Shown in pieces: positions 18,230-26,549 of a stretch of 64,000 nt of DNA; the stretch's first letter is position 1; every line of letters starts with the position of its first letter. Where the stretch lies: NCBI GenBank assembly GCA_036564245.1, contig DATCKU010000108.1:56218-120217 (forward strand). The letters are read 5' to 3'. Position numbers and translations under genes: made by a program. This DNA comes from Thermasporomyces sp036564245 (lineage in GTDB: Bacteria; Actinomycetota; Actinomycetes; Propionibacteriales; Actinopolymorphaceae). The notes under the pieces are model-generated. The model was not told the DNA's origin and ran no database searches. It was given only the letters and a program-made list of their open reading frames with translations.

Positions 18230-19095
18230 CGGAGTCGGCAGCGGAGAGACCAGGACTGAAGTTCGCCGTCTTCACTGCCAGTCTTCCGGAGTGGACTCCG
18301 GAGGAGGCGGTTTCCAAGCTTGCCGAACAGGGTTGGGACGGCATCGAGTGGCGGGTCGTGGATCAGAAGCCATCTCCTAACGTCGGCTTCTGGGCTGGTA
18401 ACCGGTGCACGTGGCCGCTGTCGACCTTCGAGCAGGACGTACCGCGGATCAAGGAGATAACGGAAGCGGCCGGGTTGGGCATGCCGTCCATCGGTGGCTA
18501 TGCAGCCAGTGATCAGCTGGACGACGTTGAGCGTTTGATGCGAGGCGCTGCTGCACTCGGTGTGCCTCAGATGCGTGTTCCGGTGGGACGGCCCGGACCG
18601 GAAGGGTACCGCGCCGCGTTTGCGCAGCGTCGTCGGGAGTACGAGAAGGTCGCGGAGCTCTCGGCACGGTACGGCGTGCGGGCGCTCATCGAGCTGCATC
18701 ACCAGTCGCTGATCTCCAGTGCATCCGCGGCGGCCCGATTCGTGGAAGGGTTCGACCCGGCTCACGTCGGCGTCATTCACGACATCGGCAACATGCTGCA
18801 GGAGGGGTACGAGTACGACCTGTGGAGTCTGGAGATCCTCGGTGAGCACCTGGCCCATGTGCACGTGAAGAACGCGGTTCCGGTCGCGAAGCCGGCAGAC
18901 GATGGCAGTCGCACGGACTGGCACTGGGAGTGGGCCCCGATGCGGCACGGTGTCGGGAACCTCCCGCGACTCTTCAAGGCGCTCAAGGAGTTCGGCTACT
19001 CGGGCTGGGTGTCGGTCGAAGACTTCTCGACTCAGGTGCCGCTGGAGGAGCGGGTCCGGGACAACCTGGCGTACCTGCGGGAGTTGGCAGCGTAA
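18226..19095 (+). CDS. Sugar phosphate isomerase/epimerase family TIM barrel
   Basis: Third gene of the operon, 289 aa. TIM-barrel isomerase/epimerase with the complete set of expected metal residues: RALIELHHQ (Glu), VGVIHDIGN (Asp), LAHVHVKNA (His) and WVSVEDFS (Glu). Its start codon overlaps the dehydrogenase stop (ATGA, 18226-18229), indicating coupled translation and probably sequential chemistry on one intermediate. The product is cytoplasmic, with no export signal. It is distinct from the other two barrels in the island, so they are unlikely to be recent duplicates. Confidence 0.87.
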   Translation: MTESAAERPGLKFAVFTASLPEWTPEEAVSKLAEQGWDGIEWRVVDQKPSPNVGFWAGNRCTWPLSTFEQDVPRIKEITEAAGLGMPSIGGYAASDQLDDVERLMRGAAALGVPQMRVPVGRPGPEGYRAAFAQRRREYEKVAELSARYGVRALIELHHQSLISSASAAARFVEGFDPAHVGVIHDIGNMLQEGYEYDLWSLEILGEHLAHVHVKNAVPVAKPADDGSRTDWHWEWAPMRHGVGNLPRLFKALKEFGYSGWVSVEDFSTQVPLEERVRDNLAYLRELAA

Positions 19096-19328
19096 GTCCC
19101 GACTGACGCTCGCTTCAGGCAGATGCGTGAAAGCCTTTATATGGCAGGGAAACCGGTGTTGTTATAGATTTGTTACGTGAGTTGGTGTGGCCGATTCTGC
19201 TGTGCTGTAAGGCGAACTGTGTTCGGCCATTTCTGCGGTCTATTGGTGTCGTAGTGGAATTGCTCGTGCTGCAAGGGAAAACACCGCGTTGATGAGCTAC
19301 GCCGCGATGGGCGTACAGCAGCCTCAAC

Positions 19329-19378
19329 AGGTGCCGGCACCTACCATGGCGGCCACACACCCACCACGCGTGGTCATT
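19329..19378 (-). repeat. AATGACCACG dispersed element, copy 4
   Basis: Minus-strand copy starting AATGACCACGCG and containing the perfect 14-bp palindrome AGGTGCCGGCACCT (19329-19342). The TGA in its first motif (19374-19376 on the plus strand as TCA) is the stop codon of the proline iminopeptidase gene. The CCCACC...CGTGGTCATT end is shared with copies 1 and 5 read on the same side. It sits beside a 200-nt stretch (19120-19310) that is visibly poorer in G+C than its surroundings. Confidence 0.6.
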
Positions 19379-20327
19379 TTCGGAGTTGATTGATGGCTGT
19401 GACGAGTGCGCGTGAGAATCCATGAGGATTGGTCGCGCTGTAGCCATGGCCGGTGTCGACGATTTCGAGATTGGCCGTCGTCCAGCGGCGAGACAGCTCC
19501 CAGGCCATGTCCGGCGGACAGCTCATGTCGTGTGCACCGCCGATGAGCGTACCCGGAATTCCATCGAGCAGCCCGGCGTCTCGCGCCAGCCGTCCATCCT
19601 CGAGAAAGGCAGCGTGGCGCCAGTAATGCGTGACAAGCCGGGCGCTTGTCAGGCGTACGGCCGGATCCTCGTGCTTTTTCAGAGGAGGAGTTCCACTCTG
19701 GGTCAGATCCCAGGCGATCCATTCGTCCGCGGCCGGCTGGTGCACCGCCGGATCGGGATCGGCGAGGAGCGTGGCGTACGCATCGACCAGTCGCAGATGC
19801 CGCAGTGACTCGGGAACTGCCGTGGCGAACCGCTCCCACTCACGCGGGTACATGCGTCGAAGGTCGTACGTCATCCACTGCACCTCCCGATGGGATGTCG
19901 TCGTCACCAGCCCGAGAACCAGCCCGCTCACACGATCCGGATGTGTCTCGGCGTAGGCGAGTCCCAGCGTGGTTCCCCACGAGACACCGACGACGATCCA
20001 CTTGTGGACGGAAAGGTGCTGGCGCAGCTTCTCGATGTCGGCAACGAGTCGTTCCGTGGTGTTCGTACGCAAATTTGGTCCAGGCTCGCTTACCAACGGG
20101 CGGCTTCGTCCGCACCCGCGCTGGTCGAACAGCACGGCGCGGTAGGCGTGCGGATCAAAGAGTCGACGATGATGCGCACTACAGCCTCCGCCCGGGCCAC
20201 CATGCAGAAACACCGCCGGATGCCCAGCCGGGTTTCCGCAGCTCTCCCAGTAGATCTCGTGTCCCTCGCCCACGTCGAGCATGCCGTACTCGTACGGCTC
20301 GACTGGGGGATGTCTGATGTCGCTCAT
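19374..20327 (-). CDS. pip: Proline iminopeptidase
   Basis: Alpha/beta-hydrolase (peptidase S33 family) that removes N-terminal proline from peptides; 317 aa, a normal family length. Key motifs: HGGPGGGCSAHHRRLFDP (oxyanion region, about residue 42), FDQRGCGRS, the nucleophile elbow GVSWGTTLGLAYAETHP (Ser near 112), PPLKKHEDP in the cap, and the catalytic GGAHDMSCP and DTGHGYS (Asp and His) near the C-terminus. The start at 20327 is the ATG of MSDIRHPPVEPYEYG, matching known proteins; the frame extends to 20414 without support. No signal peptide, so cytoplasmic. The stop codon is embedded in repeat copy 4. Confidence 0.95.
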   Translation of the reverse strand: MSDIRHPPVEPYEYGMLDVGEGHEIYWESCGNPAGHPAVFLHGGPGGGCSAHHRRLFDPHAYRAVLFDQRGCGRSRPLVSEPGPNLRTNTTERLVADIEKLRQHLSVHKWIVVGVSWGTTLGLAYAETHPDRVSGLVLGLVTTTSHREVQWMTYDLRRMYPREWERFATAVPESLRHLRLVDAYATLLADPDPAVHQPAADEWIAWDLTQSGTPPLKKHEDPAVRLTSARLVTHYWRHAAFLEDGRLARDAGLLDGIPGTLIGGAHDMSCPPDMAWELSRRWTTANLEIVDTGHGYSATNPHGFSRALVTAINQLRK

Positions 20328-20429
20328 GCGATGCCGTTCCGTCCTTCGTCGCGAAGCCCTGTGACATGGGCCCCAGAGAGGTAGGCCCGACTCGGCTGTG
20401 CTGACCAACGGCATCGTACGCTCGGGATC

Positions 20430-21029
20430 GTGGACGACCTCGGGCGCTGGGAGCCGATGTCCCCTGACTCGGTGGCGAAATTGTTCGCTCGTATGAGGGG
20501 GCCATGGTGGATCGCGGGTGGCTATGCGATCGAGCTCTACCTCGGCCGGACGATCCGGTCACATGGCGACATCGACGTTCTCCTGCTACGACGTGACCAG
20601 CAACAGGTGCACGAGGTACTAGCGGGCTGGGACATCCACGTGGCCGACCCGCCAGGCCGCCTTCGCCCGTGGCGTGCCGGAGTGTGGCTTCCCGGCCGCA
20701 TCCACGACATCTGGTGTCGCGAGCATCCCGAAGGCCCGTGGCGGCTTCAGGTCATGCTGGACGAAGCAGACGGTGAGGAATGGCGGTCCCGCCGGCACCC
20801 CGGAATCCGGCGCCCGATCTCGTCGATCGGCCATTGCACCGAGAACGGCCTACCGTTCCTGGCTCCCGAGATTCAGCTCTTCTACAAGGCGAAGGGTTTG
20901 CGACCAAAGGATGCCACCGACTTTGCCGCGGCTCTGCCTCGGCTGGACTCCGACACACGGCGATGGCTCGATCAGGCTCTCGCCCTGACCGCACCCGACC
21001 ATCCATGGCGCGCTGAGCTTGCAGGGTAG
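20430..21029 (+). CDS. Nucleotidyltransferase-fold protein
   Basis: A 199-aa protein with the nucleotidyltransferase pattern seen in aminoglycoside O-adenylyltransferases and related orphan enzymes: WWIAGGYAIELYLGR at about residues 27-41, followed by SHGDIDVLLLRRD with the two catalytic aspartates. The rest (LPGRIHDIWCRE, FLAPEIQLFYKAKGLRPKD) fits the same family. The substrate is unknown; these proteins are often annotated as resistance-like without proof. The GTG at 20430 gives full length; an ATG at 20457 is possible. It is divergent from pip and followed 173 nt later by a phosphotransferase gene. Confidence 0.75.
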   Translation: MDDLGRWEPMSPDSVAKLFARMRGPWWIAGGYAIELYLGRTIRSHGDIDVLLLRRDQQQVHEVLAGWDIHVADPPGRLRPWRAGVWLPGRIHDIWCREHPEGPWRLQVMLDEADGEEWRSRRHPGIRRPISSIGHCTENGLPFLAPEIQLFYKAKGLRPKDATDFAAALPRLDSDTRRWLDQALALTAPDHPWRAELAG

Positions 21030-21202
21030 CCGTCCACGGCTGGCCGAGTCAGTTCCGACCTTCCGAAGGGGCGAGGACGTGACGCATCGTCTTGCAGCGA
21101 GTCGATGCGTACGAAGCGGGTGGCCACGACTCAGACGAGGCTGTCGGGGCGACGCAACACCCGTCGAGCTGATCGGAATGCTCAGCTCTGACGGGACGTC
21201 TC

Positions 21203-22333
21203 ATGAACAGCCGTGAGGCGCATGGATGCGGGCTTATGCGTTGTGCCATTCTGGCCGCCGTGAACGCGAGGCTGGATCACCGGTCGACCGAACCCATGCA
21301 ACGCGAGCGGTTCGGTCCACTCCGCGAGGTGCCGCCCGATGACGTTGTGGAGGCCCTGACCGGAGCTGCTCCAGGCACCACGTGGGCTGTGGACAAGATC
21401 GGGGACGAGGGCGGGTTCCCCAACGGTGGCCTCTGGCGCGTGAGTGCCGTGAGTAGACGTGGGAGCGGTCCCTTCAGTGCGGTCGTGAAGCGTACGGGCG
21501 CCAGCTACCTCGGCACCAGTCCCGTGTGGCGCTGCCGTTCGGCACCGGATGACCCGCAGTGGTGGGGGCGCGAGGCGGCGTTCTACTCCTCCGACCTCGC
21601 AGTCTTCGGTTGGACGGGTGGCGTACGAGCGGCGCGCTGCTACACGCTCGACGACCACGACGACTGTCGCGACCTCTGGCTGGAGGACGTTGACATCCCG
21701 GCCGACATGGGCGCGTACGAACGAGCCGGGGCAGGGCTTGCACGGTGGCAGGTGGCGACCATCGACAGCACCCATTCCTGGCTGTCGCACGATTGGATCC
21801 CCACTCACATCAGGCGACACGACCTCGACAACGAGCGGACCCTCGCTCATCCGGGATGGAGATCAGCGATCGAGCGTGGGCTCGATCCGATGTTGCGAGA
21901 CGTTGTCAAGGCGCGCATCACCGACCCGACCGAGATCCGTCGTCGCCTGCTGGAGTTCCCGCAGGTCCTCACCCATCACGACTTCCACTACAAGAACGTC
22001 GGCACGGTCTCCGATGAGGTCGTCATCATCGATTGGGCCTACGTCGGTTGGGGACCCATCGGGCACGACGTCGGCTATCTCGCAATGGACATCACATCGG
22101 GTCTCGGGCCCGTGGACGAGGTGTGGTACGCCATGCAGTCGTCGTACTGCGCCGGGCTCGTCGAGGCGGGCTGGACAGGCAACCTTGCTGTGGTACGGCG
22201 GTCGATGGAGGTGTCCACCTGGCTTCGCCTCGGTTGGGCGATCGATCACGTCCTGACGATGGCGGACCAGATGTCAGACGAGGCCCTGGCGGAGGTCTCG
22301 TCGCGGGTGCGCTTCCTCGCCGACCGTCAGTAG
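21203..22333 (+). CDS. Aminoglycoside-phosphotransferase-like kinase
   Basis: Small-molecule kinase of the APH/choline-kinase fold, up to 376 aa. The catalytic loop LTHHDFHYKNVG (H-x-D...N) lies around residue 256 and the metal-binding VVIIDWAYVGWGPIGHDVGY about 15 residues later; AVVKRTG near residue 95 is the likely ATP-binding lysine strand. The target is unknown. The first 30 or so codons (21203-21295) look weakly coding and no clear ribosome-binding site is seen, so the true start may be the ATG at 21236 or 21296. It could share a transcript with the preceding nucleotidyltransferase-fold gene. Confidence 0.75.
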   Translation: MNSREAHGCGLMRCAILAAVNARLDHRSTEPMQRERFGPLREVPPDDVVEALTGAAPGTTWAVDKIGDEGGFPNGGLWRVSAVSRRGSGPFSAVVKRTGASYLGTSPVWRCRSAPDDPQWWGREAAFYSSDLAVFGWTGGVRAARCYTLDDHDDCRDLWLEDVDIPADMGAYERAGAGLARWQVATIDSTHSWLSHDWIPTHIRRHDLDNERTLAHPGWRSAIERGLDPMLRDVVKARITDPTEIRRRLLEFPQVLTHHDFHYKNVGTVSDEVVIIDWAYVGWGPIGHDVGYLAMDITSGLGPVDEVWYAMQSSYCAGLVEAGWTGNLAVVRRSMEVSTWLRLGWAIDHVLTMADQMSDEALAEVSSRVRFLADRQ

Positions 22334-22422
22334 CGTCCGCATCTTTGCGAAAGCCGGTACGACAGAGCGACGCACCAGGGGACCTGCGGCACAGTCGACT
22401 GACGTGACGTTAGCCTGGCGGC

Positions 22423-23334
22423 GTGTCAACCAGCGCCGTACCGAATGAATCGGCCGCCCCGACGTTGCGCGAAGTCGTCGAGGTCTTGGATCAGCTCTAC
22501 GATCCGAGCTGGGCGGCGGACTGGGATGCGGTCGGGTTGGTCTGCGGCGACCCGGACGCGCCTGTGCGTCGCGTGCTGTTTGCCGTCGATCCCGTTCGGG
22601 AGGTCGCGGACGAGGCGATTGCCTGGTCGGCGGATCTGGTCGTGGCGCACCACCCGTTGTTCCTGCGTGGAGTGCACGGCGTCGCCGCGATCAGCCCGAA
22701 GGGCTCCGTGGTCCACAGGTTGATCAAGCACGAGGTTGCGCTTCACGTCTGTCACACCAATGCCGACGTGGCCGCGCCGGGAGTTTCCGACGCGCTCGGT
22801 CACGCGCTGGGGTTGACCGACCTCCGCCCACTCGACCCTCACCCAGCCGCGCCGCAGTTGGGCACCGGACGGATCGGGTCGCTGGCGGCACCCGAGTCGC
22901 TGCGCGCCTTCCATGATCGTGTGGCGAGATCACTGCCACAAACGGCACATGGAGTTCGGGTGGCCGGCGATCTCGATCGCATGATCTCGACGGTCGCCGT
23001 CTGCGGTGGGGCGGGGGATGCGTACCTGCATCTCGCCCGTGCAGCCGGCGTGGACGCCTATGTCACCGCCGACCTGCGCCACCATCCTGCGTCGGAGGCG
23101 ACGCAACACCCGGAGGCGCCCGCCCTGGTCGACATCGCGCACTGGGCGAGCGAGTGGCCGTGGTTGGCCGACGCAGCGGCCCGCCTCGGCGACGCGCTGG
23201 CGCGCCGGGGGACTACGGTGGAGACGCGCGTTTCGACGATCTGCACGGATCCGTGGACGGTTCACGTGCCCAGTACTTCCGACAAGATCTCGACCCGACA
23301 GGACTTGACCCGACAGGAAAGGACGCTCCACTGA
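22423..23334 (+). CDS. Nif3-like dinuclear metal-centre protein
   Basis: A 303-aa member of the NIF3/YqfO (DUF34) family of toroidal metal-binding proteins; the biochemical role is debated, with GTP cyclohydrolase II-type annotation by homology only. Metal-ligand segments are visible: DLVVAHHPLFLRG and LHVCHTNADVAAPG in the first half, TADLRHHPASEAT and LVDIAHWASEWPWL near the C-terminus. The bacterial PII-like middle insert is absent, consistent with the 303-aa length. GTG 22423 begins the protein. Its TGA overlaps the CTG start of the next gene, a pairing typical of actinobacteria. Confidence 0.92.
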   Translation: MSTSAVPNESAAPTLREVVEVLDQLYDPSWAADWDAVGLVCGDPDAPVRRVLFAVDPVREVADEAIAWSADLVVAHHPLFLRGVHGVAAISPKGSVVHRLIKHEVALHVCHTNADVAAPGVSDALGHALGLTDLRPLDPHPAAPQLGTGRIGSLAAPESLRAFHDRVARSLPQTAHGVRVAGDLDRMISTVAVCGGAGDAYLHLARAAGVDAYVTADLRHHPASEATQHPEAPALVDIAHWASEWPWLADAAARLGDALARRGTTVETRVSTICTDPWTVHVPSTSDKISTRQDLTRQERTLH

Positions 23335-24074
23335 ACGCCGATCCTCACGTCCAGCTCCGGTTGCTCGACGTCCAGGCGCTCGACCTGCGACTCGATCAGC
23401 TGGCTCATCGGCGCCGGACACTGCCCGAGGCCGCCGAGGTAGAACGCCTACGAACCGAACGACAGCGGCTCGAAACCGCGGTCGTCGCCGCCGAGACCGA
23501 GGCGAGTGACCTGGCCCGGCAACAACGCAAGGCGGATGCCGACGTGGAGCAGGTCAGGGCTCGCAAGGAGCGCGACGAGCAGCGGCTGCAAGCTGGCCAG
23601 GTTGCGTCCCCGAAGGAACTGGAGAGCCTGCACCACGAGATCGAGTCGTTGACCAGACGCCAGTCCGACCTGGAGGACATCGAGCTCGAGATCATGGAGC
23701 GGCTGGAGGCCGTCACGCAGCGCCGCGCCGAGCTGGAGGCCAAGCGCACGGAGACCGAGGCCCAGCTTGCGGAGGCGGAGGCGGCGCGAGACCGGGCCCT
23801 TGCCGAGATCGACGCCGAGGTCGAGACAGCCCGCAAGGAACGTGCTGAGCTGGCGGCGGGAATTCCGGACGAGCTGATGACGCTGTACGAGAAGCTGCGG
23901 GCCCAACACGGCGGGGTGGGTGCCGCGGCACTACAGCAGCGCCGGTGTGAGGGATGCCGGATGGAGCTCGACGCCAGCTACCTGGCGACGCTCAAGGCGG
24001 CGCCCCCCGACAGCGTCATGCGGTGCGAGGAGTGCCGACGGATCCTCGTACGCACGCCGCAGTCGGGCCTTTAG
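23331..24074 (+). CDS. Coiled-coil zinc-ribbon protein (C4-type), CTG start
   Basis: A 247-aa protein: about 190 residues of heptad-rich coiled coil (for example RLETAVVAAETEASDLARQQ) followed by a C-terminal zinc ribbon RRCEGCRMELD...VMRCEECRRILVRT with four cysteines. Orthologues next to Nif3 and RNase H/phosphatase genes are widespread in actinobacteria; the function is unsettled. The conserved N-terminus NADPHVQLRLLDVQALDLRLDQL begins immediately after a CTG codon at 23331 that overlaps the Nif3 stop (CTGA). AGGAAAGGA lies about 7 nt before it, and no ATG, GTG or TTG is available at that point, so CTG initiation is the simplest reading. Confidence 0.85.
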   Translation: MNADPHVQLRLLDVQALDLRLDQLAHRRRTLPEAAEVERLRTERQRLETAVVAAETEASDLARQQRKADADVEQVRARKERDEQRLQAGQVASPKELESLHHEIESLTRRQSDLEDIELEIMERLEAVTQRRAELEAKRTETEAQLAEAEAARDRALAEIDAEVETARKERAELAAGIPDELMTLYEKLRAQHGGVGAAALQQRRCEGCRMELDASYLATLKAAPPDSVMRCEECRRILVRTPQSGL

Positions 24075-24089
24075 AAAGGCTTGCTCGAG

Positions 24090-25262
24090 ATGGGGTCCGA
24101 GCCGGTGTCAGGCGGGGGTCGGAGGCTCATCGTCGAGGCCGACGGCGGCTCTCGCGGGAACCCGGGTCCGGCGGCGTTCGGTGCGCTGGTCCGTGATGCC
24201 GAGTCCGGCGAGATCTTGGCCGAGGCGGCTGAGGCGATCGGGATTGCTACGAACAACGTCGCCGAGTACCGCGGTCTCATCGCCGGCCTACAGCTTGCCC
24301 GGGAGATCGATCCGGAGGCGAGCCTGGACGTCCGGATGGACAGCAAGCTCGTCATCGAGCAGATGGCCGGCGCCTGGAAGATCAAGCATGCCGACATGCA
24401 ACGGCTCGCCATCGAGGCCCGTCGGCTCGCGCCCCCGAATGTCACGTGGACGCACGTGCCCCGCAGGCAGAATGCAGACGCGGACGCGCTGCTCAACCGC
24501 GTCCTCGACGGTGGCCCGCGGGTGTGGTCGCTGCACCGGCGACCGGGGCGATCGGAGAACGCGGTAGCCCGCGGTGAGCCGACGCACTCCGAGGAAGCCG
24601 CTGCCGTCGTGGCACCTGAACTGGGGTGGTCCGAGGTACCGGGCACACCGACGACCCTGCTCCTCGTCCGCCACGGTGAGACGGCGTACTCGGTCCAGAA
24701 GCGGTTCAGCGGATCAGGCGGTGAGGACCCACCGCTCACCGACCATGGCCGCCGCCAGGCCGAGGTGATCGCGGCAGACCTGGCGCGTCGCGGATCGGTC
24801 TCGGCTGTGATCAGTTCGCCGTTACGGAGGGCTCGGGAGAGCGCCGACATCATCGCTCGTGCTCTGCGCGCCCAGGTCGAGGTGGAGCCTGATCTTGCAG
24901 AGACCGCGTTCGGTGAGTGGGAAGGCTTGACCTTCGCCGAGGCGAGGTCTCGCTGGCCGGCCGAGCTGGATGCGTGGCTCACGTCCACCTCGGTGCCACC
25001 GCCTGGGGGTGAGTCGTTCGACGACGTGCTGGTACGCGTGCGCGCCGCGCGTGATCGGGTCCTCAAGGCGTACGCCGGCCGCACGGTCGCGCTTGTGACA
25101 CACGTCTCTCCGATCAAGATCCTGGTGTGCCTCGCCCTCGATGTACCGCTTCGAGCCATCTTCCGCATGGAGGTGCCACCAGGCTCGTGTACGGAGCTGC
25201 AGTGGTACCCGGACGGGTTGGCGTCGATGCGCTCCTTCGGGCTCCGGCCCGACACGCCATGA
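24090..25262 (+). CDS. Bifunctional RNase H / acid phosphatase (RNase HI-phosphoglycerate mutase fusion)
   Basis: A 390-aa two-domain protein like mycobacterial Rv2228c. Residues 10-140 form an RNase HI domain with VEADGGSRGNPGPAAFG, NNVAEYRGLIAGL and VRMDSKLVIEQM, supplying the catalytic acidic residues, and QNADADALLN. After a linker, residues about 190-385 form a histidine-phosphatase domain with LLLVRHGETAYS (catalytic RHG) and VALVTHVSPIKIL. Orthologues remove RNA from RNA:DNA hybrids and show CobC-like alpha-ribazole phosphatase activity. ATG 24090 is chosen, with GAAAGG 10 nt upstream; a TTG at 24081 is also in frame. It is 15 nt after the zinc-ribbon gene and probably cotranscribed. 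Confidence 0.93.
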   Translation: MGSEPVSGGGRRLIVEADGGSRGNPGPAAFGALVRDAESGEILAEAAEAIGIATNNVAEYRGLIAGLQLAREIDPEASLDVRMDSKLVIEQMAGAWKIKHADMQRLAIEARRLAPPNVTWTHVPRRQNADADALLNRVLDGGPRVWSLHRRPGRSENAVARGEPTHSEEAAAVVAPELGWSEVPGTPTTLLLVRHGETAYSVQKRFSGSGGEDPPLTDHGRRQAEVIAADLARRGSVSAVISSPLRRARESADIIARALRAQVEVEPDLAETAFGEWEGLTFAEARSRWPAELDAWLTSTSVPPPGGESFDDVLVRVRAARDRVLKAYAGRTVALVTHVSPIKILVCLALDVPLRAIFRMEVPPGSCTELQWYPDGLASMRSFGLRPDTP

Positions 25263-25374
25263 TCACGTACCCGAGAGGCGACGGGATTGTGGCGGTGACC
25301 GCTCGATCCGTACGCGATCAGCAGGCGACGATCGCTCGATGGAGGGCTTGAAGACCCAGCTAGAGTTGTGGTTT

Positions 25375-25806
25375 GGGACGAGTTGGCCGGGCGGCCGCGT
25401 CGAGATCGACGACCACCGTGTCGTACAGATCTCGCCGAGGAAAGTCCGGACTCCGTAGGGCAAGGTGGTGGGTAACACCCACCCGGGGTGACCCGCGGGA
25501 CAGTGCCACAGAAAGCAAACCGCCAACGACCGTTCGACTCCGTGTCGAGTCGGATGGTGCGGGCAAGGGTGAAAGGGTGGTGTAAGAGACCACCAGCGCC
25601 CGGGGTGACCCGGGCGGCTAGGTAAACCCCACCTGGAGCAAGGCCAAGAAGGGCCGGCGAGCGCCAGCTGCGCGCTCCTGGTCCGCGCAGGCGTTTGAGG
25701 GCGGCCCGTCCGAGCCTGCGGGTAGGCCGCTTGAGGTCGTCGGTAACGGCGACCCTAGAGGGATGGCCGCCTAGAACAGAATCCGGCTTACGGGCCGACT
25801 CGTCCC
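25375..25806 (+). ncRNA. rnpB: RNase P RNA, class A
   Basis: Catalytic RNA of RNase P, which matures tRNA 5' ends. The ends form a 14-bp P1 helix: GGGACGAGTTGGCC (25375-25388) pairs with GGCCGACTCGTCCC (25793-25806) with a single G-U pair. Conserved core blocks follow in order: GAGGAAAGTCCGGACTCC, ACAGAAAGCAAACCGCC, AAGGGTGAAAGGGTGGTGTAAGAGACCACC-type segment, and near the 3' end AGAACAGAATCCGGCTTACG. The 432-nt length is normal for an actinobacterial class A RNA. It lies between the RNase H/phosphatase and sigma factor genes. Confidence 0.97.
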
Positions 25807-26015
25807 GACCTGCTTCTCCTGACCTGCGACAAACGGTCGCACCCACGATCTTCCGTAGGGGCAGCTGCATACGTGCTGCACGCAGGTCCGGGAGGGACCC
25901 TCACCGCGCCTCGCGCCACCCTGGCAGTACAGCGCGTGAACGAACGACGCCGTGCTGAAAGCCCGGGGCGAGTCCTCGATTGAACGCTGCGATCCGCCTG
26001 GACGTAGTTCGGGTC

Positions 26016-26549
26016 GTGAGTACGTCCGCAGCTCGAGAGGAGGCGCTGATCCGAGCGCTCTATTACGAGCACGGCGAGCAACTCCTCGGGTACGTACGAG
26101 CGCTCGTTGGTGGTGATCTCCGTCGAGCTGAGGACGTCGTCCAGGAGACGCTGCTTCGTGCCTGGCGACATGCCGACGCGCTGGCGCCTGAGACCGCACG
26201 ACCGTGGCTGTTCCGCGTGGCGCGCAATCTCGTGCTCGACGGCCACCGGGCGGCTGGACGGCGGCCGCGCGAGGTCTCGGTCGAGGAGGTCGTTCTGCAA
26301 GGCCAGGGCGGTCGCCACGATGGCGACGAGATCGAACGGGTCTTGTTGGCCTGGCAGGTGGCAGACGCACTCAACGCGCTGACACCTGCGCATCGCGAGG
26401 TAATCGTCGAGCTGTACTTCCGTGACAGGTCGGTCACCGAAACCGCTGACCGACTACAGATTCCCACCGGAACCGTGCGTTCTCGTGCGTACTACGCACT
26501 TCGGGCGCTACGGCTGGCCCTCGAGGAGCGGGGGGTGACCTCGCCATGA
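26016..26549 (+). CDS. ECF RNA polymerase sigma factor, SigL-like
   Basis: A 177-aa extracytoplasmic-function sigma factor. Region 2 is at about residues 20-85 (LLGYVRALVGGDLRRAEDVVQETLLRAW and RPWLFRVARNLVLD) and region 4 near the C-terminus (LTPAHREVIVELYF, then TETADRLQIPTGTVRSRAYYALRAL as the helix-turn-helix). The next gene encodes a zinc-binding membrane anti-sigma factor and overlaps by ATGA, a standard regulatory pair; the resemblance to mycobacterial SigL/RslA is inference. The GTG at 26016 fits the usual N-terminus; a TTG at 25980 would add 12 residues, and neither has a clear ribosome-binding site. Confidence 0.9.
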   Translation: MSTSAAREEALIRALYYEHGEQLLGYVRALVGGDLRRAEDVVQETLLRAWRHADALAPETARPWLFRVARNLVLDGHRAAGRRPREVSVEEVVLQGQGGRHDGDEIERVLLAWQVADALNALTPAHREVIVELYFRDRSVTETADRLQIPTGTVRSRAYYALRALRLALEERGVTSP

